Virus record (IMG/VR): IMGVR_UViG_3300035703_000076
Coordinates: 1 to 64,000 of that record
From: a virus
Length of the DNA stretch: 64,000 bases
Direction: 5' to 3' (one strand)
A program made the position numbers and the translations under genes. The notes beneath the pieces are model-generated. The model saw only the letters and a program-made list of their open reading frames with translations, was not told the origin of the DNA and did no database searches. Below are positions 28,711 to 38,531 of the stretch, piece by piece (within the stretch, counting starts at the first letter, position 1; every line of letters starts with the position of its first letter).

Positions 28711-29097
28711 ATGGAAGACGAATATTTTGACTATATCCCTGAAATTCCTAAACTTCTTACTGACCAAGAGTTTGAAGAAGCGGAAAAAGATTCGATAAGA
28801 AAGCCTTATGTGGCAAAGTTATTAAAGTTATTTAGGCACGTTAAGGAAAGGCCAGAATTAAAGGTAAAGGCAATGCTAAATTCAAGCCTTGATAGCATCT
28901 ATACGATGACTTCTGATGGCGGGTTAAGTGTTGTTAAGGATGGTGATGTGAACCCACTTTTAAAAGCAAATTTGCTTATTGCAGAAAAGTCTGCTTCAAT
29001 AATGAAAGGAATTAACGAAACGAAAAAATTAACAGGAGAACCTAACCAAGAAAGTGAAGGAGTAAAAGAATCAAAATTTAAACCTAAGTTGGGATAA
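28711..29097 (+). CDS. Probable small terminase subunit
   Basis: 128 aa, acidic at the N-terminus (MEDEYFDYIPEIPKLLTDQE), helical in the middle (LLKLFRHVKERPELKVKAML), with a helix around LLKANLLIAEKSASIMKGIN and a basic tail. No sequence match I can name; the position directly before TerL and the size are the reasons for the call. Confidence 0.5.
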   Translation: MEDEYFDYIPEIPKLLTDQEFEEAEKDSIRKPYVAKLLKLFRHVKERPELKVKAMLNSSLDSIYTMTSDGGLSVVKDGDVNPLLKANLLIAEKSASIMKGINETKKLTGEPNQESEGVKESKFKPKLG

Positions 29098-29102
29098 ATT
29101 AG

Positions 29103-29110
29103 TAATTTTG
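29103..29110 (+). promoter_or_regulatory. -7 box directly before terminase ATG
   Basis: TAATTTTG, 4 nt before the ATG at 29115, predicted leaderless. It likely starts late transcription of the packaging and head genes. Confidence 0.6.
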
Positions 29111-29114
29111 CGAA

Positions 29115-31070
29115 ATGGGTTTAATTAAAAACAATCAATACTTTAAGTCTTTACCGAAAGACGTTGCTGACGTATTGGAAAAATTCGACCCCAAAAAACC
29201 TATTTTTCAATTTACGAATATACCTACTTTTCGGACAAATCTTGAAAAGGAAAAGTATTGGGCAACAGAATTTGAAAGGTGGAATGTTGGATATGGTGGA
29301 CTTCCTGCAACCTTGTACTTTATGGCAACTCAAGGGATGCTTAAAAATCGTATAACAGGTGGGTTAGAACGTCCCGTTTGTCGTGATGTTGATTTGTACC
29401 TTCACACAAGACTTGAGATTGCAAAGAAACAAAAACGTAGCGCAGGAATATTAAAAGGTAGGGGTGTTGGGCTATCAACCTTGTTTGGCATATTGGCTAA
29501 TCATACTATGCTTATAAAGCCTGGTAGTAATATTAATATGACCTCAAAAGACCAGCCAACCCTTGCTAAGATTTTTTCCGACAAATTGATTGTTTGCTAC
29601 GAGAATCTTCATAAGGATATACGACCCGAAGAAAAGAACAGAAACGAAACCAAACAAACCTCTTACCTTGCTGTAAAAAGCGAATATGTTAATCAGTTTG
29701 GTGAAACAAAAGAAGGGGTGAGTACAATCTTTGCAAGGGAAACTTCTGATAGCGATAAAAGTGCTTCTTCTTTTTCGGGTAGTGGTGCTGCATTAGGTTT
29801 ATACGACGAGCTTCCTTTGCATAGAAGGAAAAACAAGCTTTTAAACTCGTCTATTGAGTGTTATAGAAATCCAAGGACAAAAGAACTTGATGGATTTTTG
29901 ATTTGGGGAGGAACGGTGGAGGACACTTTAACAAACGATGACTTGATGGAGTTCAAGAAAACTGTTGAAAAGTCTGACACTTGGAAAAGCGATATAATTT
30001 TTCTTGACTGTCTTTGGGGTTTTCAAAAAACAAGCACCGATTATACGGGATGGACAGATTGGGAGAACGGGCAAATATGGTATGAAAAGGAAATCGAAAG
30101 TATGATTTCTAAGTCTGACGATGAAGCTATACGTTCTTTTAAGAAAAACAACCCAAGAAGTATTAATGATATTTTTGAACTTGCTCAAGGCGGATTTTGG
30201 GAGGACGATGTTGCTTCAATAGCCAAGCAGCACTACGATGAATTGATTTCAATTCCCGAAGCCAAGATGCCTCTTGTAACAGGAAACATATTTAGAAACG
30301 GAAGAAAATCTACCTTTATGCCAAGCGCAAAAGGTTTTTGTGAAGTTATTGAACAACCAAAAAGTGGGGTAAAATATTTTATCGGCGTGGATGGTGCTGC
30401 TTCGCAAGAAAACACAACCAATAGTTCTGAAAAGGATAGGTCTAAGGTGTCGGCAACGGTGATGAAAATATACGAAAGCCCCGAAGGGTTGAATTTTGCT
30501 CCTGTTTGCCAATATACAGAACTTCCAAAACAAATGGAAAAGTGTTACGAGGTATTAACCGCTCTTGCCACTTGGTATAACGCTAAAGTGCATATTGAAT
30601 CCAACCAAGGACAAGCAACAGGAATTGTAACGTATTTTATAAACCAAAATCTTGAAGATTATTTATTTGCCCTTCAAGCGGAGGTGGGGACACATATATT
30701 AAAGAAGAAAGCAATATACGGTCAATATAGAACGGAGCAAATATTGTCTAAGCAAATTGACCTTGGAAATATTTATCTAAGAAAACATTGTAAGGATATT
30801 TTTATCCCTTCATTGATGTATGAAATAGCTTTTGCAAATCATACAGACAACTTTGATAGGCTAAGTAGCTTTTTAACGGTTCTTGCTATTGCTTGGCCTT
30901 TAATAAACAAGCCTATTCAAAAAGAAAATAAAATTCAGCAATTCATAGAACACCCTGTAATGGTAAGGAATCAAGACGGAAGTTGGGGGTGGGGTATGAA
31001 AAGGCAATATCTTGTAAATCCACACGAACACACAAATAATCTTTTACCCGACACATACTCAAGACAATGA
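29115..31070 (+). CDS. terL: Terminase large subunit (TerL)
   Basis: 651 aa. The N-terminal ATPase has a lambda-gpA-style deviant Walker A, KGRGVGLST (114-122), with the Lys at the front and Leu where the classical Lys sits, and Walker B LGLYDE (227-232). The C-terminal RNase H-like nuclease has Asp426 (FIGVDGA), Glu494 (VHIESNQG) and Asp578/581 (NFDRLSSFL). It powers DNA packaging and cuts concatemers at the portal. It overlaps the portal start by 4 nt (ATGA). Confidence 0.93.
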   Translation: MGLIKNNQYFKSLPKDVADVLEKFDPKKPIFQFTNIPTFRTNLEKEKYWATEFERWNVGYGGLPATLYFMATQGMLKNRITGGLERPVCRDVDLYLHTRLEIAKKQKRSAGILKGRGVGLSTLFGILANHTMLIKPGSNINMTSKDQPTLAKIFSDKLIVCYENLHKDIRPEEKNRNETKQTSYLAVKSEYVNQFGETKEGVSTIFARETSDSDKSASSFSGSGAALGLYDELPLHRRKNKLLNSSIECYRNPRTKELDGFLIWGGTVEDTLTNDDLMEFKKTVEKSDTWKSDIIFLDCLWGFQKTSTDYTGWTDWENGQIWYEKEIESMISKSDDEAIRSFKKNNPRSINDIFELAQGGFWEDDVASIAKQHYDELISIPEAKMPLVTGNIFRNGRKSTFMPSAKGFCEVIEQPKSGVKYFIGVDGAASQENTTNSSEKDRSKVSATVMKIYESPEGLNFAPVCQYTELPKQMEKCYEVLTALATWYNAKVHIESNQGQATGIVTYFINQNLEDYLFALQAEVGTHILKKKAIYGQYRTEQILSKQIDLGNIYLRKHCKDIFIPSLMYEIAFANHTDNFDRLSSFLTVLAIAWPLINKPIQKENKIQQFIEHPVMVRNQDGSWGWGMKRQYLVNPHEHTNNLLPDTYSRQ

Positions 31071-33289
31071 TTTCATTAAACATGATTGAACCCCAGGTTT
31101 TTCGTCCTGACCCTTGGATTAGCAAAAACGAAATCGACAAACAAATGGTTGAAGTCGATGAGGACAAAAGGCAGATTACTTGGTTTAGTCAAAACCTTAG
31201 ATTTTTCTTATACAACTATTACAACCGACCTGCTGGAAGTTGGTCTATTGACGACCCAATGGAGAATCTTCGGATTGTTTCAAGGGGTGTTGAGTTTAGT
31301 AGGTACTTGTTTGGAAAGCAAAACAATCTTTTCTACAAGCAGTTTACAACGGATATGGATAACAACAATCTTCAAGTTCGTTGGGAGGCAGGAAAGGAAA
31401 TTTCAAATATTTACAGGCATCATTTAGGTTTGTTTGAAAAACAACTTGGAAACAAGAAGATAACTGCATTAACTTTAAGTAGAGATGTTGTTGTTGAAAG
31501 GAAAGCGTTTATTGAGGCGGCAATGCTTCAAGGTAGCGAAGAGTTTATGCAAGTTCTTGGTCAAATTGATGGAATGAGCTTAAATCCACTTGGAACAAAA
31601 GAGAACCCTAAAACTCCGCAAAAAGCTGCGGAAATGGCTATGAAGAAGTGGAAAGACAAGGCGGCTGACAATGCAGTTAAATTGGGGTACGCCTTGCAAG
31701 AGGGGCAGTTTATGGATATGATTATGAAGGCTTGTTTTGCTGACAAGTATGCCGCAAACTTTACAGGCGTTAGTATCCTTGCAAAAAATGGAAAGCCCGA
31801 AATTCAGCATCATCCCTTTTACAATTTGTTTTGGGAGAAAGCGACAAACGACCCCTTCAATAGAAAAATGAAAGCTGCTGGGTATATCGAGCAATTAACT
31901 GCCCAAGAAATATTAACAAGGTGGAGTGTAAACGAGCAAACGGCACAAGAAATAAAAGATGCGTATATGAACATAACGCCAAACGCCAACTATTATAATT
32001 GGCCTTTATTTTCTTGGTATGGCCCTGCGACAACAAGCAGAGCAGGAACGATAAGCGTTGTTACTTGTTTTTGGATTGGGCCAAGACACTTAAACAAAAA
32101 GAAAATAAATGACAAGTATGGCAACGTAAATTACGTTAAGCCAAGAAAGAACGAAAAGTCTGAACTTGTAACAAACGATTTATACTATTGTGTTTTTGCT
32201 GGTGATAGATGGATTTTGGAAGAAGGTCTTGCAAATAATGTTGTTCGTTCTTGGGACAACAAGAGCAACCCTGAAATGCCCATCAAGATTTTTGATGGAT
32301 TCAATATAATGGGCGATGGCACGTCTATGGTTGGTCTTATGAATCAAATCCAAGATATGCTTGACTTCCTTCGGTTCAAGATTAAATCCATTATGGCAAG
32401 GGATAAGGGTGTTGTATATTTGATGGATGGAAGCAAATTGAACAGCCTTACTGATAATCCGAAAAGGCTTATCAATGACTTTAGTGCTTTTGGTTTTAGC
32501 GTATACAATGGTGCATCAGGCGAGTATGGGGACGTTCAGTTTGGTGATGGTGAACTAATAAAGCCGCTTGACTTTAGGCTTGATAGCGCAGCAATAAACG
32601 TATACACCAACCAATATGCTTTCTTCCTTAATCAAATGGAGAAGATTGCATCATTAAGCGGCGTTGCTATGGGGCAACAAACAACCTACGTTTCGGAGAA
32701 GGTGAGAAAAGCCTCAATGGAAGCTGCATATACAGGACTGCTTTCCGAGTTTACCAACTTTACAAGGTACGAAGAAGAGATTTTGCAATACGCAGTAAAC
32801 TTGTATATTTTGCTTTTAAAAGGCAAGAAAGAAAACATTGTTATTGGCAAGGAAGGTATTGATGTGCTTGATGTTGATGGAGAATGGACGTTGCAAGATG
32901 TTTTGATATACCTCAAAACAGACGATGTTATTGATGAAGAAAGAAAACTAAGCCTTGATGGAAAACTTCTTGCTTACTTACAAAATAGTGGAAACCCAAA
33001 TAGCGCAGAAGCGTTCTTGACTTCAATTAAAATGATGAAGGCGGAAACGTATCAAGAGGCGGAAGATATTTTAGAGGACTATATCGAGAAAGCTAAAAAA
33101 GCCCTTGACGAAGCAAATGCACAAGCACAAGCAATGAAACTTGCAGAAATGCAAAACTATCAAAACGCTGTTGACAAACAAGAGTCGGGAGCAACGGCAA
33201 GAAAGGAAATGGAGGTTAACTCTAAAATGGCAGTTGAAGCAGCAAATCTTGAAGCAAAAGAACAAGAAATGCAGCAACCTTCGGCTTAA
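31067..33289 (+). CDS. Portal protein
   Basis: 740 aa, directly after TerL with an ATGA overlap. Typical portal composition: a helical wing region (NNLQVRWEAGKEISNIYRHH), a beta-rich core (FAGDRWILEEGLANNVVRSW), then a long helix near MVGLMNQIQDMLDFLRFKIK, and a Gln/Ala/Glu-rich C-terminal coiled coil (EANAQAQAMKLAEMQNYQNA). It forms the dodecameric vertex ring. Size and order match podovirus portals. Family inferred mainly from size, order and pattern. Confidence 0.85.
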   Translation: MISLNMIEPQVFRPDPWISKNEIDKQMVEVDEDKRQITWFSQNLRFFLYNYYNRPAGSWSIDDPMENLRIVSRGVEFSRYLFGKQNNLFYKQFTTDMDNNNLQVRWEAGKEISNIYRHHLGLFEKQLGNKKITALTLSRDVVVERKAFIEAAMLQGSEEFMQVLGQIDGMSLNPLGTKENPKTPQKAAEMAMKKWKDKAADNAVKLGYALQEGQFMDMIMKACFADKYAANFTGVSILAKNGKPEIQHHPFYNLFWEKATNDPFNRKMKAAGYIEQLTAQEILTRWSVNEQTAQEIKDAYMNITPNANYYNWPLFSWYGPATTSRAGTISVVTCFWIGPRHLNKKKINDKYGNVNYVKPRKNEKSELVTNDLYYCVFAGDRWILEEGLANNVVRSWDNKSNPEMPIKIFDGFNIMGDGTSMVGLMNQIQDMLDFLRFKIKSIMARDKGVVYLMDGSKLNSLTDNPKRLINDFSAFGFSVYNGASGEYGDVQFGDGELIKPLDFRLDSAAINVYTNQYAFFLNQMEKIASLSGVAMGQQTTYVSEKVRKASMEAAYTGLLSEFTNFTRYEEEILQYAVNLYILLLKGKKENIVIGKEGIDVLDVDGEWTLQDVLIYLKTDDVIDEERKLSLDGKLLAYLQNSGNPNSAEAFLTSIKMMKAETYQEAEDILEDYIEKAKKALDEANAQAQAMKLAEMQNYQNAVDKQESGATARKEMEVNSKMAVEAANLEAKEQEMQQPSA

Positions 33290-33444
33290 ATTTTATACCT
33301 TTCTCTAAGGATTTGATTTATAAGTTCAGTTGGGCTTATATCTCTTTCTTGGCATTCTTGACGAAATTTTCTTAGTAAATTAGGACGAGGGGTAATTCTC
33401 AACAAAGAGGATTGCCCCTTTCTGCTTGTTGCAATTTTTTCCAT
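33286..33444 (-). CDS. 52-aa RHH-like regulator, counter-oriented
   Basis: MEKIATSRKGQSSLLRITPR ... ECQERDISPTELINQILRER: a short strand followed by two helices, the Arc/MetJ layout. It opposes the late genes, sitting between portal and scaffold. Its -7 box TATATTTG (33449-33456) is 4 nt before the ATG. Likely a small repressor; target unknown. Confidence 0.6.
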   Translation of the reverse strand: MEKIATSRKGQSSLLRITPRPNLLRKFRQECQERDISPTELINQILRERYKI

Positions 33445-33448
33445 TAGG

Positions 33449-33456
33449 CAAATATA
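33449..33456 (-). promoter_or_regulatory. -7 box of RHH gene in head module
   Basis: TATATTTG, 4 nt from the ATG at 33444, minus strand, leaderless prediction. Confidence 0.55.
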
Positions 33457-33537
33457 GGCAATTAAACCGATATACATAACTTTCTTAATGTATAAGCCAA
33501 GGTATTTTTGTGGTTGATTTATAAAAACGAAAGCAAA

Positions 33538-34650
33538 ATGGAAAACAGCAACGAAATGGACTGGACACAAAACCCAGCATTGACGCAAGCAATTGAAAGC
33601 AAAACCGTTCAACAAACAGAAGCTCCGAAAGGGGATTTGATGGAAGAAAAGGTTGAAACGATTGAAAGTGAAACAAAAGTCGAAAAACCTGTTGAACAAG
33701 CGAATCCTCAAGGGGAGCAAGAGCAGCAAATTGAAGTTAATAAGGCTGCTGAATCAAAGGATGATATTTTTGATGTTGATGATTCAGAAGTTTTTTCTCA
33801 AATCATTACCGACCCAAGTAAGGAGAAAGAAGTACAAGAAAACAAAATCAACCCAGAGGTTGAAAAGAAAATAAAGTTCCTTGAAGATTTAGAATCAGAC
33901 CCAATTGCCAAATTGGTTATTGAAGCAAGATTAAGAGGCGAAGATGTTTATGAGGCTTTAGAGAAAGTAAAACCAATCAATGTAGAAAAACTTTCTATTG
34001 ATGATTTGAAGAAAGAATACTTTAAAGAAGCGGAAAAAACATTAAAACAAATTGGACTTGATGAAGACGAGGTGAGGGATGAAATGGAAAGGGAGATGGA
34101 CAAGTTCAATGATATGACAAGGCTTGAACAAGCTCAAAAGCTTGGCGACATAAAGCAGAAAATGATAGCGGAAAATGCCAAACGCTTGGAAGAAGCAGGC
34201 AACAATCCGTTTAAACAAGCAGCAGCCAAGTTAAGTGAGATAAGAAAGCAAAATATAGAAAACGCACAGGCAGAATGGGGGCAAATGAAAAAAGACCTTG
34301 TTGGTAAGTCGATGTATGGTTTGGAATTAACCCAAGAACGTATCGGCATGGTTGAAAAATTCATTCAACACCCAAACTACCCTCCCGTTTTAAACTCTGA
34401 TGGCTCTATCAATATGCAAAAAACCTTCCTTTTGTACGGGCCTTATGCACTTCGGAATGATGTGTCAAAGGCAATAGCGGCAAAAGCAAAAGGTGAAGGC
34501 AAAGATGAAGTTTACAGAGAGGTGACACGCCCTGACGATTACACCACAAGGCGACCAAATTCACCAGCGTTGAACGGCAATACTGACCGCAAGACGGCAT
34601 TAGCAAACACAATCGCAGAGGCGTTCGGTGGTGGCCTCGACAAATTTTAA
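33538..34650 (+). CDS. Scaffolding protein (probable)
   Basis: 370 aa from the ATG at 33538 (MENSNEMDWTQNPALTQAIE). Highly acidic, Glu/Lys/Gln-rich and largely helical (EEKVETIESETKVEKPVEQA; LKKEYFKEAEKTLKQIGLDE), with few aromatics until the C-terminal third. That composition and its place between portal and capsid are typical of head scaffolds; it could be cut by the ClpP-like protease. Ends EAFGGGLDKF. Confidence 0.75.
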   Translation: MENSNEMDWTQNPALTQAIESKTVQQTEAPKGDLMEEKVETIESETKVEKPVEQANPQGEQEQQIEVNKAAESKDDIFDVDDSEVFSQIITDPSKEKEVQENKINPEVEKKIKFLEDLESDPIAKLVIEARLRGEDVYEALEKVKPINVEKLSIDDLKKEYFKEAEKTLKQIGLDEDEVRDEMEREMDKFNDMTRLEQAQKLGDIKQKMIAENAKRLEEAGNNPFKQAAAKLSEIRKQNIENAQAEWGQMKKDLVGKSMYGLELTQERIGMVEKFIQHPNYPPVLNSDGSINMQKTFLLYGPYALRNDVSKAIAAKAKGEGKDEVYREVTRPDDYTTRRPNSPALNGNTDRKTALANTIAEAFGGGLDKF

Positions 34651-34672
34651 CAACAATTTTTAATCAAAAAAA

Positions 34673-36058
34673 ATGGCACAAGCTTTAACCCCCAACACAA
34701 ACCTGATTGCGAACGGTTTGACGCTTCCTTCGTTGGATAGCATGAAACTCGCCGCAGACATTTCAGGTCAATATTGCGAATTTATGAAAGTAATTTGGAT
34801 GCTCAACTATGACCGTCCAATGGAAGAAATGAGTATTTCCACAGTTGATGGTAAACGTACAACTACAATTCTTCCTGACACAATCCGTACTGCTACCTTG
34901 GCTGCAAATGCAATTCCTCTTGGTGGTGGACAATTTCAAGTAACCTTTACAGACCCTAACTACTCTTTGTTCCGTGTTGACGACATCATCCGTGATACCT
35001 ACGCCAACAAATCGGCTCGTGTGGTTAGCTTTGTACCAGGTTCGGCTATCATTACTGCTGCTGATGCAACAGGTATTAACGTAGCTTCTCAATTCCTTGC
35101 AGGACGCAACGTAACTTGTTTAGATGGTGTTCAATCTCCAAACCTTTACAGTTCTTCTCCTGATGGAATCTACAACGACCCAAGCCAACAATTCAACTAC
35201 GCTAACATCGTTCGTGAAGGAGCGCAAATTAGCCGTCGTAATGGAGTTGATTCCACAATGGTTCAATTCAAAGGTAAAGGTTGGTACTTTGCTTATGAGC
35301 AACAAATGGTACAACGTATCTTCCGTGGTCTTTCTTTCCGTTTCTTGTTTGGCGACCGTTTCTCTGATGGTACTCGTAACTACAATGGCGGATTGGATTG
35401 GTTAATTCCAAACCGTGGTGGTTCAGTTTTCTCTTTGCCAACTCCATTTAGCTTGACTGACATCAACGATTGGATTCAAAAAATCATCATTTCAAACGCT
35501 ACTCCAACTTTGGATATTTGGGCTTTCTGCGGAACACAATTTATGTTGAGATTTCAACAACTTGCTACCGCTAACGCCCAATACATTACCAACCTTGGCC
35601 CACGTGCGGAACTTAACGGTAAATCATTGGTTAACTACAACGTGATGACTTATAGCATTATGGGTGTAAACGTAACCTTTATGCGTCTACCTGTTCTTGA
35701 CTACGCTAAAGCGTTCCCTGATGTATCAGTAAACGGTGGTTTGAAATCTTCTTGGACTTGTTATATGATGAACCTTGCCCCAATCCCAGGTGTGGGTGGT
35801 GGAATGTTGCCAGCTCTTGAGTTCTTCTACTTTGGCGCACAACCTGTATTCTATGGTTATGTTGCAGGAACAATCAAAGATTGGAACGGAGTAGCAGGCG
35901 GCTCAATGGGTTCAGTAAACGCCCTTGCAGGTGACGTGAATCTTGCCTCTTACCTAAGCGCAACTGATAAAGACGGTATTTCTGCCTATATCGGTGCTGA
36001 CGTGGGAATTGACGCTCGTGACACTAAAGCAATGGTTAAATTCTACATTAGCGCATAA
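34673..36058 (+). CDS. Major capsid protein
   Basis: 461 aa, directly after the scaffold. Mixed alpha/beta protein with balanced composition and distinct codon use (frequent aac, cgt, ggt), as expected of the most highly expressed virion gene. Features include VDGKRTTTILPDTIR, FRVDDIIRDTYANK and a C-terminal VGIDARDTKAMVKFYISA. HK97 fold inferred, not shown. An intrinsic terminator follows, so it can be transcribed as a strong separate message. Confidence 0.85.
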   Translation: MAQALTPNTNLIANGLTLPSLDSMKLAADISGQYCEFMKVIWMLNYDRPMEEMSISTVDGKRTTTILPDTIRTATLAANAIPLGGGQFQVTFTDPNYSLFRVDDIIRDTYANKSARVVSFVPGSAIITAADATGINVASQFLAGRNVTCLDGVQSPNLYSSSPDGIYNDPSQQFNYANIVREGAQISRRNGVDSTMVQFKGKGWYFAYEQQMVQRIFRGLSFRFLFGDRFSDGTRNYNGGLDWLIPNRGGSVFSLPTPFSLTDINDWIQKIIISNATPTLDIWAFCGTQFMLRFQQLATANAQYITNLGPRAELNGKSLVNYNVMTYSIMGVNVTFMRLPVLDYAKAFPDVSVNGGLKSSWTCYMMNLAPIPGVGGGMLPALEFFYFGAQPVFYGYVAGTIKDWNGVAGGSMGSVNALAGDVNLASYLSATDKDGISAYIGADVGIDARDTKAMVKFYISA

Positions 36059-36074
36059 TTAAGTAAACACATTT

Positions 36075-36098
36075 GGGGGCTTATACGCCCCCTTAATA
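36075..36098 (+). terminator. Intrinsic terminator after capsid gene
   Basis: GGGGGC ttatac GCCCCC followed by TTAATAAAAAAA. A 6-bp GC stem, 17 nt after the capsid stop. The downstream tract is A/T-mixed, so termination may be partial or bidirectional. Confidence 0.65.
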
Positions 36099-36116
36099 AA
36101 AAAATCAAACAAAAAA

Positions 36117-37184
36117 ATGACACCTCCAATAGTAAACATTCTTAACACCGTAACAGGTGCGGCTGATGCCACAATTACAGGTGGAAAAGTTGCTTTTCCA
36201 AACGTATCAGGTTTTCCTGTAATTGACTACTTGAAAATCAAGGATTCAGTTTTCAATCAATCAACTGTTTATACACCAGTAACTCCTGTTGTATTTGCCG
36301 CAGGATGCAAACGTGCCTTGCAAGAACAATCAGCAAGTTTTGACATCACCTTTACTGCTGCTAACAGCACAACTTATGCTTTTACAATTGAGCAAGTTGT
36401 AAACGAAAGATTGCAAGTTGTTCCATTTTCATTCACCTCTGATTCAACTGCTACTGCTGCTGAAATCGCAGGTGCTTTTGTAAGTGCAATCAACGCTGCA
36501 ACTTCCTTGCGTGTAACTGCATCAGGAACAGGCTCTCCTATAACTGTTGTTGCTCAACCAATCGTAAATGGTGGAACTGCCAACTTTACAATCATTCCAC
36601 AAGGTAACGTAGCCGTTGACTTGACAAAAAACGCTGCTTTATCGGCAGGTGGTGGAAGCGCAATTAGCGGTATTACCAATGCTACACCAAGAGTTGTAAG
36701 TGCTACTGCTCACGGCTTGAAAAATGGACAAACAATCGTATTGAGAGCTTGCGCAGGTGCGGGAGCTACTTCTGTAAACGGAATTGCTTTCCAAGTTCAA
36801 GTGGTTAATGCAAACTCTTTTAGCCTTGTAGGTTCAACAAATGCTGGTGCTATTACAGTTGCCGCAGTAGAGGTTTATTTTCCTGGTCAAGAGCCTTTGG
36901 GTCAATATGCTGATGTATTGAAAAGTCTTGTTGCCGCAGGAAGCACAAACTTGCCAACTGTTGGTCAGCAATATGCTCAAGTTAACCTTGTGTACAACAC
37001 AGACGATACATCTTTGTTGAACACTCAAAGGGAAGACTACAACCAAGCAATTCTTTGGGTTAACCAAGGTTCTTCCACTACCGTATCTGCTGCTCCTGAC
37101 GCAAACTACTTGCTTCTTGAAACGCAGGTTGCTACTATCTTGGGTGGTGGCGGAAGTGCTTACCTTGCTGTTCCAACTCCTTAA
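36117..37184 (+). CDS. Head decoration / fibre-like structural protein
   Basis: 355 aa, rich in Ala, Thr, Val and Asn. Residues about 200-260 carry a beta module seen in other proteins here (HGLKNGQTIVLRACAGAGAT ... FQVQVVNANSFSLVG). The N-terminal part is strand-rich (GCKRALQEQSASFDITFTAA). Flanked by terminators, with capsid-like codon use, so probably abundant on the head. Decoration or head-fibre role inferred. Confidence 0.65.
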   Translation: MTPPIVNILNTVTGAADATITGGKVAFPNVSGFPVIDYLKIKDSVFNQSTVYTPVTPVVFAAGCKRALQEQSASFDITFTAANSTTYAFTIEQVVNERLQVVPFSFTSDSTATAAEIAGAFVSAINAATSLRVTASGTGSPITVVAQPIVNGGTANFTIIPQGNVAVDLTKNAALSAGGGSAISGITNATPRVVSATAHGLKNGQTIVLRACAGAGATSVNGIAFQVQVVNANSFSLVGSTNAGAITVAAVEVYFPGQEPLGQYADVLKSLVAAGSTNLPTVGQQYAQVNLVYNTDDTSLLNTQREDYNQAILWVNQGSSTTVSAAPDANYLLLETQVATILGGGGSAYLAVPTP

Positions 37185-37211
37185 TTTGTCTTAGCAAACT
37201 GAAAGCCTTAT

Positions 37212-37240
37212 GGGGGGCTATTGACTTAGCCCCCTTTTTA
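37212..37240 (+). terminator. Intrinsic terminator
   Basis: GGGGGCTA ttgact TAGCCCCC followed by TTTTTATT, an 8-bp stem with T run, ending the decoration-protein transcript. Confidence 0.8.
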
Positions 37241-37263
37241 TTAATCAAAAAAAAGAAAGCAAA

Positions 37264-38412
37264 ATGAAAAACAAAGTATTACCAGCAGGCACTTACATCG
37301 TTGAGGCCAACTCTTCTGAACTTACAGAAGGAACACACGTTATCCCAGGTGTATACAGGGATGGAACAAAAACCGTATATCTTCTTACTGATTTTGGAAT
37401 TTCAGACGAATCGCCCGAAATAGGTTCAGGCAAAACCAAATGGAACTTGGAGCTAAAAAGGGGCTATGAATCGCATCCTTTTGAAATTACCATCACGGAT
37501 ATGGATGATGACAATGAGCGTTCAAGAAAAGAATCGTTCATTTTAGCTTTGCGTAGACATAGCCATTGCAACAATCCTGAAAACTCCAACTACAAATTTG
37601 TTACTCCATCGTTTAAGGTAATCAACAAGGCTGATAAAATCAATGAGCGTGTTGGAATTATCAAAGGCAAAGGAAGTGTATACAACTACATTAGCGACCT
37701 TACCTTTGAAGAATTGCGTGACCTTGAATTTGCGGAAGGCGGAAATGCTATTGGGAAAACATACGATGACCTTTTTGTGAAATGGGCTGATTTTGACACA
37801 AGCCCTGCAATGATTGACCCTGAAAACTTTATGAGGAAACAAAAAGGAAGCGACAGGGCTATTGAGGTTATTGTAAACAAAGCAATCAGGCTTCTTATTG
37901 TTGAACAAAGGGATGGTTACTATTATATTAGCGGTGAACTGATTGGTAAATCGGTTGCCGATGTAATTAACTATTGCAAAGAAAACACCGAGAAGTACGA
38001 AAAGCATATTCTACCAATGGTGAGAAAGTCGGATGTTCTTTTGGAAACTCCTGAAAAATCTGCAAGAATTGTTGCCAACCCAAACGAGGAAGCAAAACAA
38101 GAGCAAGCAAAAAGGGATGAATTACGCAAGATTTGTTTTCAAAAAGGAATCCATTACAACCATACTTGGACTTCTTCTAAGTTAGAGGCTTTGATTCAGG
38201 AATATGACAATGCTCCTGAGAATAGCACTTTAAGAAAAGAGGCTAAGATTATGGCTAAGGAAAACGAAAAGGTTGGCGAAAAAGTAAGGATGAAAACTGT
38301 TGTTGCCTATTTAAAAACCTACAATGTTCCCCACGTTGAGGGCGACACGTTGGAGAATTTAGAAAAGGCAATGAAAAATCATCAGCTTGAAAAAGCCGCC
38401 GCAGCACTTTAA
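37264..38412 (+). CDS. Structural protein with SAP/LEM-like tail
   Basis: 382 aa. Begins MKNKVLPAGTYIVEANSSEL, with a beta-rich first half (KTVYLLTDFGISDES) and a helical second half. The last ~40 residues (MKTVVAYLKTYNVPHVEGDT then LENLEKAMK) resemble a SAP/HeH-type helix-extended-loop-helix DNA-binding motif, and an earlier stretch (RDELRKICFQKGIHYNHTWT) may be another. Probably a virion or neck-assembly protein; exact role unknown. Confidence 0.6.
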   Translation: MKNKVLPAGTYIVEANSSELTEGTHVIPGVYRDGTKTVYLLTDFGISDESPEIGSGKTKWNLELKRGYESHPFEITITDMDDDNERSRKESFILALRRHSHCNNPENSNYKFVTPSFKVINKADKINERVGIIKGKGSVYNYISDLTFEELRDLEFAEGGNAIGKTYDDLFVKWADFDTSPAMIDPENFMRKQKGSDRAIEVIVNKAIRLLIVEQRDGYYYISGELIGKSVADVINYCKENTEKYEKHILPMVRKSDVLLETPEKSARIVANPNEEAKQEQAKRDELRKICFQKGIHYNHTWTSSKLEALIQEYDNAPENSTLRKEAKIMAKENEKVGEKVRMKTVVAYLKTYNVPHVEGDTLENLEKAMKNHQLEKAAAAL

Positions 38413-38437
38413 TATACACCCTCAACCCCTATGTATA

Positions 38438-38468
38438 AGCCGCTTTTAATCAAGGCGGCTTTCTTTTT
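38438..38468 (+). terminator. Intrinsic terminator
   Basis: AGCCGC ttttaatcaag GCGGCT followed by TTCTTTTT, ending the transcript of the 382-aa gene. Confidence 0.8.
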
Positions 38469-38512
38469 GCCTAAAAACATCCACAACTTTAATTTAAGTG
38501 TAAAATAAGCTA

Positions 38513-38520
38513 TATTTTTG
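38513..38520 (+). promoter_or_regulatory. -7 box for neck/tail genes
   Basis: TATTTTTG directly after a terminator, 11 nt before the ATG at 38532. It starts the long neck-to-ejection transcript. Confidence 0.6.
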
Positions 38521-38531
38521 CGTATACAACC

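Noticed and set aside
33286-33729. 147-aa version of the minus-strand ORF at 33286
   Set aside because: The extension runs across the start of the scaffold gene and through the promoter; the ATG at 33444 directly after a -7 box is better.
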